This document shows positions 32,039-40,537 of a stretch of DNA of 64,000 bases, one piece after another (position 1 is the stretch's first letter; every line of letters starts with the position of its first letter). Source of the stretch: Nitrosopumilus adriaticus (lineage in GTDB: Archaea > Thermoproteota > Nitrososphaeria > Nitrososphaerales > Nitrosopumilaceae); assembly GCF_000956175.1 (NCBI RefSeq), contig NZ_CP011070.1:1668147-1732146 (forward strand). The letters are read 5' to 3'. The position numbers were made by a program, and so were the translations under genes. The notes under the pieces are model-generated. The model made no database searches, was not told the origin of the DNA, and saw only the letters and a list, made by a program, of their open reading frames with translations.

Positions 32039-33067
32039 TTAATTAAATAATTTTTTTATAGATTCCTCATAAGGAGGTTTTACAATCCCTTTTTCAGTAA
32101 TTATTCCAGAAATTAATTCAGGAGGTGTCATATCAAATGCAGGATTAATAACATTGATGTCATCAGGTGCAGTTTTCGTATCACCCATTCCTGTAACTTC
32201 AGTTCCTTTTCTCATTTCAATAATTACATCTTCAGCATCACTTTTCATGTCAAATGTTGAAAGTGGAGCTGCGACATAAAACGGAATTCCATGTTGTTTT
32301 GCCATTGTAGCTACTTGATAAGTACCAATTTTATTAAAAACATGGCCTGTTTGAACTATTCTATCTGCTCCAACTACCACTTTGTTTACTAATCCATTAG
32401 CCATTGTATATCCAACTGCAGTGTCAGGAATAAGACTTACATCAAATCCATCATGTTTTAGCTCAAATGCTGTTAATCTTGAGCCTTGTTGAACAGGTCT
32501 TGTTTCTGTTGCAATAACTTTAACATTTTTTCCACTTTCTTTTGTAGCTCTAATAACTCCTAATGCAGTACCATATCCTACTGTTGCAAGTGCTCCAGCG
32601 TTACAGTGAGTCATTATTGTATCATTGTTTTGAAAAAGTTCTGAACCATTTTTACCCATTTTTTTATTGATTGTAATATCATCTTCTGCCATTTTTTTAG
32701 AAACCTCAATCAGAGAATTTTTAATTTCAGAAATGGTTTTTCCTTGTTTAGCAATATCTAGGGTTTTCTCCAATCCCCATTTGAGATTTACAGCAGTAGG
32801 TCTAGTTTGAAGTAAGATTTGGTATGCAGTTTCCAAATCAACAATAAGTTCTTCTTTTGTCATAGCATTGCTTTGTTGGGCAGCTAAAGCCATACCAAAA
32901 GCACCTGACACTCCAATTGCAGGTGCTCCACGAACAACCAAGTTTTTGATAGCTTCAGCAACATCACGATAATCAGTATACTCAACAAAAATTAGTTCAT
33001 TTGGTAGTTTGGTTTGATCTATCATTATCACAGAATTATCCTTCCATTCTACAGTTTTCATATCCAT
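32039..33067 (-). CDS. mtnA: S-methyl-5-thioribose-1-phosphate isomerase (eIF2B-like)
   Basis: 342 aa. Isomerises methylthioribose-1-phosphate in methionine salvage. Signature blocks: VVRGAPAIGVSGAFG, THCNAGALATVGYGTALG with the catalytic Cys, ETRPVQQGSRLTAFEL and GADRIVQTGHVFNKIGTYQ with the catalytic Asp. In archaea the same fold includes ribose-1,5-bisphosphate isomerase, but the length and motifs fit MtnA. Divergent from the phosphosugar isomerase gene. Confidence 0.9.
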   Translation of the reverse strand: MDMKTVEWKDNSVIMIDQTKLPNELIFVEYTDYRDVAEAIKNLVVRGAPAIGVSGAFGMALAAQQSNAMTKEELIVDLETAYQILLQTRPTAVNLKWGLEKTLDIAKQGKTISEIKNSLIEVSKKMAEDDITINKKMGKNGSELFQNNDTIMTHCNAGALATVGYGTALGVIRATKESGKNVKVIATETRPVQQGSRLTAFELKHDGFDVSLIPDTAVGYTMANGLVNKVVVGADRIVQTGHVFNKIGTYQVATMAKQHGIPFYVAAPLSTFDMKSDAEDVIIEMRKGTEVTGMGDTKTAPDDINVINPAFDMTPPELISGIITEKGIVKPPYEESIKKLFN

Positions 33068-33160
33068 AAAGAATGAAAATTTTTGAGAGCTTATATTGCT
33101 TACCGATAAAATGTTAAAATGGACTATTTTTATTGTCGTGTAATATTCATTGATTGATTA

Positions 33161-34189
33161 ATGGATAAAAAATTACTTGATGAAATAGATTCAAAAAAAA
33201 TGTATAAAGTATATGATGACTGGCCTCAAATAGCAAAATCATGTTTTGGACAGGAAATTAAAAAGATTAAATCTTCTGAAATTGATCATGTGATATTTGC
33301 AGGAATGGGTGGTTCGGGAGCTTTAGGTGACGTTTTTTCATCGATTTTATCTAAAACAGACATTCATGTTTGTGTAGTTAAAGGGTATCATTTACCAAAA
33401 ACAGTAGATTCAAAAACATTAGTTGTGATAATTAGTATTTCAGGAAATACAGATGAAACGTTAAGTATTTTGAAATCTGCTCAAAAACAAAATTGTAAAC
33501 TAATATGTTTTTCATCAGGAGGATTAATGGAAGAAATTTGTAAAAAGCAAGAAGTCGAATATAGAAAAATTGAACAATTTCATTCTCCAAGAGCTTCTTT
33601 TACATCATTTTTATTTTCTATTTTGAATGTTTTATCTCCCATACTTCCAATTAAAAAAGAAGATGTTTTACAATCAATAGAATTTTTAGGATTAATTCAA
33701 AATGAAATATCATCAAGTAATCTTAATAAAATGAATCCAGCATTAAATTTAGCAGAATGTATTAAAAAAATTCCATTAATTTATTATCCATGGGGATTGC
33801 AATCAGCAGCTATAAGATTTAAAAATTCACTTCAAGAGAATTCTAAATTACATGTGATTGTTGAAGACGTTGTTGAATCTTCTCATAATGGAATTGTTGC
33901 ATGGGAAAAGAAATCAAGTGTTCAACCAATTTTCATTAGAGGATTAGAAGATCACATAAAAACTAAAGAAAAATTTCAAATACTATCAGAATATTTTGAG
34001 AAAAAGAAAATTCAATATAAAGAAATTTTTTCAGTTGATGGAAATATTCTGTCAAAAATTATTTGTTTGATTTATGTTTTAGATTATTGTTCAATTTACA
34101 AGGCTGTTTTAGATGGAATAGATCCATCTCCAGTTGAATCAATTGATTTTGTGAAAAAAAAGATCAGAGATACAGATGAATATATTTAA
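33161..34189 (+). CDS. Bifunctional phosphoglucose/phosphomannose isomerase
   Basis: 342 aa SIS-domain protein. GMGGSGALGD at about 48-57, SISGNTDETLS near 93 and a C-terminal ESSHNGIVAWE with the catalytic residues: the crenarchaeal-type bifunctional PGI/PMI. Interconverts glucose-6-P, fructose-6-P and mannose-6-P, which feeds sugar-nucleotide synthesis in the adjacent cluster. Confidence 0.88.
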   Translation: MDKKLLDEIDSKKMYKVYDDWPQIAKSCFGQEIKKIKSSEIDHVIFAGMGGSGALGDVFSSILSKTDIHVCVVKGYHLPKTVDSKTLVVIISISGNTDETLSILKSAQKQNCKLICFSSGGLMEEICKKQEVEYRKIEQFHSPRASFTSFLFSILNVLSPILPIKKEDVLQSIEFLGLIQNEISSSNLNKMNPALNLAECIKKIPLIYYPWGLQSAAIRFKNSLQENSKLHVIVEDVVESSHNGIVAWEKKSSVQPIFIRGLEDHIKTKEKFQILSEYFEKKKIQYKEIFSVDGNILSKIICLIYVLDYCSIYKAVLDGIDPSPVESIDFVKKKIRDTDEYI

Positions 34190-34245
34190 AGAAAAGAAAT
34201 TGATTACTTTGATTAACATATATCCAATGAATTTTTCATGAAATT

Positions 34246-35151
34246 ATGAATATTTTAGTAACTGGAGGGGCAGGATTTATTGGGACTCACCTGGTGAGTA
34301 ATTTATTAAAAAATAATTTTAAAGTTAGAATTTTTGAAAATTTTTCTAATTCTAAAAAAGAATCAATTTCTAATTTGATTGATTTGGGTGCAGAAATTAT
34401 TGAGGGAGACATAACAAACCTTACGGAGGTTCTTGATGCGTCAAAAGATCAAGAAGTAATTATTCATTTAGCTGCAATTATATCAGTCGAAGAATCAATT
34501 AAAAATCCAAAAAGAACATTTGAAGTAAATGTTCAGGGAACAAAAAACATCCTGGAAGCGTGTAAACGAAATAATATAAAAAAACTTGTAGTGGCTTCAT
34601 CATCAGCTGTTTATGGGGAAAGTTCTGAAAATCAAAAATTAACAGAAAATTCAAATTTAAATCCGATTTCACCATATGGTGAAAGTAAATTAAGAATGGA
34701 ACAAGAAATAAACAATTTTGTTATAAAAAATAAGATTAATGTTATCATTCTCAGATTTTTTAATATTTTTGGAATTGGTCAATCATCAGAATATGCTGGA
34801 GTAATAACAAAATTTGTAGATAGAATTAGAGAAAACAAATCTCTAGAGATATTTGGGGATGGAAAGCAAACAAGAGATTTTGTATCTGTTAATGATGTTG
34901 TGAATTCAATCAAAATTTCTATAACAACAAAAAATACTGGAATTTTTAATATTGCAAGTGAAAAAGCAATAACAATTAAAGAGCTTGCAAATAAAATGAT
35001 TGAATTATCTGGAAAGACACTCAATATCATATTTCTTCCAGCAAAAAAAGGGGATATTAAATTCAGTCAGGCAGATATATCATTAGCAAGAACCATGTTA
35101 GGATATTCACCAAAATTTGAACTAAATGAAATCAAAAACTTGTTTGACTAA
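34246..35151 (+). CDS. NAD-dependent sugar-nucleotide epimerase/dehydratase
   Basis: 301 aa extended SDR. GGAGFIGTHL at 7-16, SSSAVYGES, YGESK for the YxxxK pair and RFFNIFG. Probably a UDP-sugar 4-epimerase (GalE-like); the product may feed the NeuB/PseB-type pathway downstream. Codon use is AT-rich like the rest of the cluster. Confidence 0.83.
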   Translation: MNILVTGGAGFIGTHLVSNLLKNNFKVRIFENFSNSKKESISNLIDLGAEIIEGDITNLTEVLDASKDQEVIIHLAAIISVEESIKNPKRTFEVNVQGTKNILEACKRNNIKKLVVASSSAVYGESSENQKLTENSNLNPISPYGESKLRMEQEINNFVIKNKINVIILRFFNIFGIGQSSEYAGVITKFVDRIRENKSLEIFGDGKQTRDFVSVNDVVNSIKISITTKNTGIFNIASEKAITIKELANKMIELSGKTLNIIFLPAKKGDIKFSQADISLARTMLGYSPKFELNEIKNLFD

Positions 35152-35211
35152 TTTTCGTTCAATAAAATACTGGGAAATAGATAATTTATAGCAGATTTTA
35201 AAGAAAAAGTG

Positions 35212-36003
35212 ATGATTGGTTGTATTATTCAGGCAAGAATGGGTTCTTCAAGATTGCCTGGCAAGGTAATGAAAAAAATTTTTGAGAGTCATACGGTTCT
35301 TGATTTTGTTCTAAAACAACTTAGTTTTTCTAAAAAAATTGAAAAAATTATTGTAGCAACAACTAATCTAAAAGAAGATGATATCATTTGTAATTATTTA
35401 AAAGCAAAAAAAATTGAGTTTTTTAGAGGATCTTCTGATGATGTATTAGATAGATATTTTCAATGCGCACAAAAATTTTCTTTTGAGGTAATAGTTAGAA
35501 TCACTGCAGATAATCCTTTAGTAGATCCTGAAATTGTAGATAATGTAATTGAAAAGTTTTTAAATAATAAGTGTGATTTTGCTTCAAATACATTAATCAG
35601 AACTTTCCCTTATGGTACAGAAGTAGAAGTATTTTCAATTGAGTCACTCGAAAAAGCTTGGCAAAATGCTGTTAAACCGTCAGAAAGAGAGCACGTTACA
35701 CCATTTATTCAAGATCCTAAAAATAAATTTAATCTAGTAAATTTAGAACACAAAAATGATCAATCATTTTTACGATTAACTGTGGACAGGAGTAAAGATC
35801 TAAAATTAGTTCAAGAAATTTTGAAAAATATTTCTAAACAACCAATTCTAATGAATGATATAATCAATCTGTATAAAAATAAACCAGATATTTTTGAGAT
35901 AAATAAAAATGTCAAGCATGATGGGTATATTTCATCTCTAAAAAGAGATGAGGAATTCTTAAAATCAAAAGAATTGGAAAAGAGTCAAAATGTCAAAAAT
36001 TAA
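35212..36003 (+). CDS. SpsF-like cytidylyltransferase
   Basis: 263 aa. IIQARMGSSRLPGKVM at about 4-19 is the nucleotide-binding start of CMP-sugar synthetases in the SpsF/NeuA/KdsB group; DNPLVDP supplies a metal Asp. Likely activates a sugar acid or amino sugar with CTP. ATG 35212 is chosen over the adjacent GTG at 35209. Overlaps the DegT aminotransferase by 14 nt, so the two are coupled. Confidence 0.82.
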   Translation: MIGCIIQARMGSSRLPGKVMKKIFESHTVLDFVLKQLSFSKKIEKIIVATTNLKEDDIICNYLKAKKIEFFRGSSDDVLDRYFQCAQKFSFEVIVRITADNPLVDPEIVDNVIEKFLNNKCDFASNTLIRTFPYGTEVEVFSIESLEKAWQNAVKPSEREHVTPFIQDPKNKFNLVNLEHKNDQSFLRLTVDRSKDLKLVQEILKNISKQPILMNDIINLYKNKPDIFEINKNVKHDGYISSLKRDEEFLKSKELEKSQNVKN

Positions 36004-37072
36004 ATTATTTGATCCATTTGTGGATGAATCAGAAACGCGAGCAATAAAGAGAGTGCTAGATAGCCATTTTTGGGCATCAGGAGCAGGAAGTGGAAATGTA
36101 AAAAGATTTGAGATGAAATTTGCAAAATATATTGGATCTAAAAATTGTGTTGCCGTAAACAGTGGAACAGCAGCACTAAATCTTGCATTATCAATGATTG
36201 ATATCAAAGGAAAAGAAGTAATTCTACCTTCATTATCTTTTGTGTCTACTGCAAATGCAGTAATTGAAAATGGCGGAATTCCCAAATTTGTAGACATAGA
36301 GGAAAAAACACTATGTATAGACTATACAAAAATTTGTGATGCCATTTCTAAAAAGACAAAAATAATTTTGCCAGTACATTTTGCAGGTTATGTTTCAAAT
36401 CTTGAAAAAATTGCCTCATTATGTAAAAAATTCAATATTGATTTAATTGAGGATGCAGCTCATGCTGCAGGTTCATCATATAATAATAAAAAAATTGGGT
36501 CTCATGGAAAATTTGTATGTTTTAGCTTTCATCCAGTAAAAAATCTAGCAATGCCCACAGGAGGATTAATAGCAATAAATCAAAAGAGTTCTAGTAATAT
36601 TTCAAGAATTCTAAAGGCAAAACGTTGGTGTGGAATTACAAATAGAAGAAATTCGAAATATGATATAAAAGATCTTGGTTGGAATTATTATATGAATGAA
36701 TTTTCAGCAGCTATAGGATTAGAACAATTAAAAAAATTAGATTGGACGAATAAACAAAGACAAAAAAATGGAAAGAGATACTTTAATGAAATTTCAATTA
36801 AAGAAAAAATGCCTTTTGATAAAGGATGCTCTTATCATTTTTACTGGATCAGAGTAAAAAATAGACAAAAATTCAGAAAGAAAATGTTTGAGAAGGGGAT
36901 TGAAACGGGAACTCATTATGAACCAATTCATAAGTTTAGTTTCTACAAATCAAAAATTAAGCTTCCAATAACTGAAAAGGTTTCAAAGGAAATTGTTACT
37001 TTACCAACTCATCCTAATCTTTCAGATTATGATATAGATAAAATCATAAAAACTGTGAATGGATTGTCTTAG
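35990..37072 (+). CDS. DegT/DnrJ/EryC1 sugar aminotransferase
   Basis: 360 aa PLP enzyme. NSGTAALNLAL (about 50-60), EDAAHAAGSSY, SFHPVKNLAMPTGG with the PLP lysine and GWNYYMNEFSAAIG. The ending THYEPIHKFSFYK matches PseC-like enzymes that aminate 4-keto sugar nucleotides. Substrate probably the 4-keto product of the 4,6-dehydratase at 38290. Confidence 0.87.
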   Translation: MSKIKLFDPFVDESETRAIKRVLDSHFWASGAGSGNVKRFEMKFAKYIGSKNCVAVNSGTAALNLALSMIDIKGKEVILPSLSFVSTANAVIENGGIPKFVDIEEKTLCIDYTKICDAISKKTKIILPVHFAGYVSNLEKIASLCKKFNIDLIEDAAHAAGSSYNNKKIGSHGKFVCFSFHPVKNLAMPTGGLIAINQKSSSNISRILKAKRWCGITNRRNSKYDIKDLGWNYYMNEFSAAIGLEQLKKLDWTNKQRQKNGKRYFNEISIKEKMPFDKGCSYHFYWIRVKNRQKFRKKMFEKGIETGTHYEPIHKFSFYKSKIKLPITEKVSKEIVTLPTHPNLSDYDIDKIIKTVNGLS

Positions 37073-37079
37073 AAAAAAT

Positions 37080-37811
37080 CTAAAAACTTGCTTTTTCAAT
37101 AATTCGAATGTGATGTATCAAGTCAGATAATTGAATTATATCAATAGAAGTAGAAGCATCAGGGCCTTTGGATGTAGGTAATTTCACATGTTTTTCAATT
37201 AAGATGTTTTTAGAATTTTGTTGTTTTTTTAATATTGAAAATAAAATTGGAGCTGTTATTCCCATTGTATGATCAGAAAAGCCATCAAAAGTAGTTGCTT
37301 TTTTCCAATTTATTTTGTTAAATTTTAAAGGATAATCGGAAATGCAATAACAGAAAGTAGTTTTATTCTTAGAAAAGATATTCTTAATTTTTTTCTTATT
37401 ACCTCCCATTCCCATACTTATGATTAGTGGTTTGTTTGAGTTAGCTTTGGATTTTAAAGTTTCCAAAGAAAATGGATCTTTTAATAAACAAGTCCTAGAG
37501 GCTATTTTGAATCTTTTTACATTTAGAGATTCTAGGAATTGAACTCCCTCAGGAAAAAAGACACTACATATGAATTCAATTTTTAATTCATCACAAATTT
37601 TTTTTAATTTTTTTGCTTTCTCAAACGTTAACTCAGATTTTTTGATAACTTTCCAATCAGGATGTTTTTCTGAATAAAGATCTTTTGCTCGCCACATTTG
37701 AAATTTTACAGCATCAGCACCTGCTTTTTTACATTCAGAAATAATTTTTTGAGCAATAATTAGACTTCCTTCCCAGTTTGAGCCTATTTCTGCCACAATT
37801 GTTGTCTTCAA
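37080..37811 (-). CDS. NeuB-like sialic/pseudaminic acid synthase without SAF domain
   Basis: 243 aa TIM-barrel: VAEIGSNWEGSLIIAQKII, AGADAVKFQMWRA, RFKIASR, SDHTMGI and IEKHVKL, all NeuB/PseI/SpsE-type blocks. Condenses a hexosamine with phosphoenolpyruvate. The C-terminal antifreeze-like (SAF) domain (about 60-90 aa) that closes the active site in ordinary NeuB is missing. Such short forms exist, so function is possible. It is encoded opposite to its neighbours. Confidence 0.82.
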   Translation of the reverse strand: MKTTIVAEIGSNWEGSLIIAQKIISECKKAGADAVKFQMWRAKDLYSEKHPDWKVIKKSELTFEKAKKLKKICDELKIEFICSVFFPEGVQFLESLNVKRFKIASRTCLLKDPFSLETLKSKANSNKPLIISMGMGGNKKKIKNIFSKNKTTFCYCISDYPLKFNKINWKKATTFDGFSDHTMGITAPILFSILKKQQNSKNILIEKHVKLPTSKGPDASTSIDIIQLSDLIHHIRIIEKASF

Positions 37812-37870
37812 CTATTTTTCCTTAGAAAAGAAAAATTTAACTGTTTTAAAAATCAAAATTTAGAATATTA

Positions 37871-38293
37871 ATGAAAAAAGAAAATGGAACAATAAGACTT
37901 CATACTGTAAAAAAATCAGATATACAATTTCTTTATGATTTACTTAAAGAAAGGGATCCCAAAGCCAATATTTCTCATAAAAAAATGCCAACTTTTGCCC
38001 AACATGAGAAATTTGTAAATTCGAGGCCATATTCTAAGTGGTATGTAATTTCAGATTCTGGAAAAAATGTTGGTTCCATCTATTTAACAAAAGAAAATGA
38101 AATTGGGATTTTCATTAAAAAAAATACACAAAATAAAGGGATTGGGGTTAGTGCAATAACTAAAATGATGGAAAAAAATCCACGTTCAAGATATCTAGCA
38201 AATGTAAATCCCAAGAACAAAAAATCTATTCAATTTTTTAAAAAAAATGGTTTTAAATTACTTCAATATACATTTGAATTAGAAAAATCTTAA
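37871..38293 (+). CDS. GNAT N-acetyltransferase
   Basis: 140 aa. Acetyl-CoA loop KNTQNKGIGVSAITKMM (about 92-108), then NVNPKNKKSIQFFKKNGF, the classic GNAT motif B. In a pseudaminic-type pathway it would be the PseH-like enzyme that acetylates the 4-amino sugar. Tail-to-tail 4-nt overlap with the PseB-like gene. Confidence 0.83.
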   Translation: MKKENGTIRLHTVKKSDIQFLYDLLKERDPKANISHKKMPTFAQHEKFVNSRPYSKWYVISDSGKNVGSIYLTKENEIGIFIKKNTQNKGIGVSAITKMMEKNPRSRYLANVNPKNKKSIQFFKKNGFKLLQYTFELEKS

Positions 38294-39300
38294 CAATCTA
38301 CTGATTCAGAATTTTTTATCATTGTGATAAGATCATTTTTTGAAATTCTTTCTGCAATATCAGAAGAATAATTTTTTAAATTTTCAATTTTTTTAATATT
38401 TGGATAAATTTCATTAATCTTATTTGCGTGGAAAAGTGGATACAAAGGATTTGTGATCATATACATGTCATTATATTCCCATGTGTGTCGGATTTCATCA
38501 TCGCCAATTAACACTTCATGAAGTTTTTCACCGAGGCGTATTCCGATAATTTCTTCATCAAAATTACCATATAATTCGTGTAAAGCATCTTTAACATCCA
38601 TAATATTATATGCACGCATTTTAGGAACAAAAATTTCAGAACCCAATCCAGATTTAGTGGCATTTAGAATAAAATCAAGAGCTTCACACATTGTGATACT
38701 AAATCTTGTCATTTCTGGGTCAGTAATTGTTATTTTTTGGTGATTCTTAATTTGTTCAATAAACTTGGGAATTACAGAGCCACTACTACCCATGACATTT
38801 CCATATCGAACAGCAACATATTTGGTGGGATGTATTTTAGGATCTTGATAATTGTTAGCAGTTACAAATAATTTTTCCATCAATAATTTTGTTGCCCCAT
38901 AAGTGTTTAATGGAGAAACTGATTTGTCAGTTCCAATACAAACAGCTTTTTCAACATTATTTTTTAAACATGCATCTAAAACATTTTGAGAACCAATAAC
39001 ATTGGTGTTAATTGCCTCAAATGGGTTATATTCAATTTTTGGCACATGTTTAAGAGCAGCAGTATGAAAAACAATATCAATATCTTCAGTTGCACGAATT
39101 AATCTTTCCCGATCTCTTATATCACCTAGTAAAAATCTTAAACGTTCATCATTGAATTTAGACTCCATTTCAATTTGTTGGCTTTCGTTTCTACTGAATA
39201 TTCTAATAGTATCTATATTAAATTCCAATAACCGCTGTGTTAGAGCTCTCCCTAATGAGCCAGTACCTCCAGTAATTAGAATTTTTTTTCCATCAAACAT
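38290..39300 (-). CDS. PseB/CapD-type UDP-GlcNAc 4,6-dehydratase
   Basis: 336 aa extended SDR. GGTGSLG at 11-17, TDK at 124-126 and Y134xxxK138: the inverting UDP-N-acetylglucosamine 4,6-dehydratase arrangement (PseB/FlaA1). Also HTAALKHVPKIE and GEKLHEVLI. Makes the 4-keto-6-deoxy sugar that the DegT enzyme aminates. Same strand as the amidotransferase next door. Confidence 0.88.
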   Translation of the reverse strand: MFDGKKILITGGTGSLGRALTQRLLEFNIDTIRIFSRNESQQIEMESKFNDERLRFLLGDIRDRERLIRATEDIDIVFHTAALKHVPKIEYNPFEAINTNVIGSQNVLDACLKNNVEKAVCIGTDKSVSPLNTYGATKLLMEKLFVTANNYQDPKIHPTKYVAVRYGNVMGSSGSVIPKFIEQIKNHQKITITDPEMTRFSITMCEALDFILNATKSGLGSEIFVPKMRAYNIMDVKDALHELYGNFDEEIIGIRLGEKLHEVLIGDDEIRHTWEYNDMYMITNPLYPLFHANKINEIYPNIKKIENLKNYSSDIAERISKNDLITMIKNSESVDC

Positions 39301-39370
39301 GATATCGTATCATTAAATTGAATAAATTGGTAGATAATAAATTAACTAAACATTTTGCGCATAAAAAATC

Positions 39371-40510
39371 TTAATTATCAAAAGAAATTTTTTCGATATT
39401 TCCTTCCTGATCACGTAAAAGTTTGCCATTTTCATCTTTTTTAAACAAATCTAAGTTAGTAAATTTGTCACAGATTTCTATAAATTGTTCACGAGAAAGT
39501 TCTGCTTGTTCTAGAAATTCAGAAAGGTATTTGGTAGGAATTTTGCCTTCATGTTTTTTTACTAATTCTAATCCTTGGTGACGTGTTATTCTGCCATGAC
39601 GGATTTCTATTGAAGCATGATCTGTTGCACGTCCAAATCCAAATTTAAGGAATTTAAAGTAGTCATGAAAAGAAGTGAATTTTACATCAAGATTTTCCCA
39701 ACTATCATAAGTTCCTTCACGAATTTCACTGTCTTCAGAAAAGCCTAATTTTTTAACGATTTCAAGTTGTTTGAAAATATTCCATTCGATATAAGTACCA
39801 AGGAAAATTCCAGTTACACCAACTTCTCGAATTTCTTCATCAGATGGATAAATGTAGGGTTTTAGATCCATTAGATCAAAACCATATTTTGTCATATCTT
39901 GAGGTTTTATTTTATCTAAAAAATAGCCACCATTTTTTTCATTCCATTCCTTATCAAGTAAAGTTTGTTTTGAAATGTCAGTTGGCTTTCCATATTCAAA
40001 TTGAGGGTTTTCCCCCCAAATGATTAAAGGAATTTTATTTTTTACTGCAATTTGAATAGGAATTGTAAATATTCCAATGTGTTCGGGCCATTGATAATCA
40101 CCCAATTCCATCAATCCAAATTTAGCTAATTTTTTGTAAATTATTGGGTTTGGTGAAAATTCAATACAATCAACACCTAAGTTTTTTAGATTTTCAAGAT
40201 TCTTTTTTCCAAGATTTGTTTGATCAAGAGGATGAAAATTAATAACTAGGGGATTATAACCCAATTCTTCTTTAATGAAATAAGTTTGGAAAGTTGAATC
40301 TTTTCCTCCACTAACAGGAATTATACAATCATAATTGGAACTATCTTTACTTGAAAATTTTTTAAGAATTTCTTCAAGTTCTTTTCGTTTTTGTTCCCAA
40401 TTAATTTCAGATTTTTTCTTAAAATTGGTACAAGCACTACAAATTCCATCATTATTAAATTCTAATTGTGGTTTAGTATCTGGATAAAGACATAATTTGC
40501 AATATTTCAT
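39371..40510 (-). CDS. N-acetyl sugar amidotransferase (PseA/WbpG-like)
   Basis: 379 aa. N-terminal zinc-type cysteines (CKLC and CSAC) and a PP-loop VSGGKDSTFQ near residue 66, then HASIEIRHGRITR near 293-305. These are the features of the WbpG/PseA/LegA family that make acetamidino sugars using ammonia supplied by a HisH-like partner. No such glutaminase is in this window. The link to nonulosonate chemistry strengthens the pathway call. Confidence 0.83.
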   Translation of the reverse strand: MKYCKLCLYPDTKPQLEFNNDGICSACTNFKKKSEINWEQKRKELEEILKKFSSKDSSNYDCIIPVSGGKDSTFQTYFIKEELGYNPLVINFHPLDQTNLGKKNLENLKNLGVDCIEFSPNPIIYKKLAKFGLMELGDYQWPEHIGIFTIPIQIAVKNKIPLIIWGENPQFEYGKPTDISKQTLLDKEWNEKNGGYFLDKIKPQDMTKYGFDLMDLKPYIYPSDEEIREVGVTGIFLGTYIEWNIFKQLEIVKKLGFSEDSEIREGTYDSWENLDVKFTSFHDYFKFLKFGFGRATDHASIEIRHGRITRHQGLELVKKHEGKIPTKYLSEFLEQAELSREQFIEICDKFTNLDLFKKDENGKLLRDQEGNIEKISFDN

Positions 40511-40537
40511 AAATTTATAAATTAATTCGTCTGTTAA

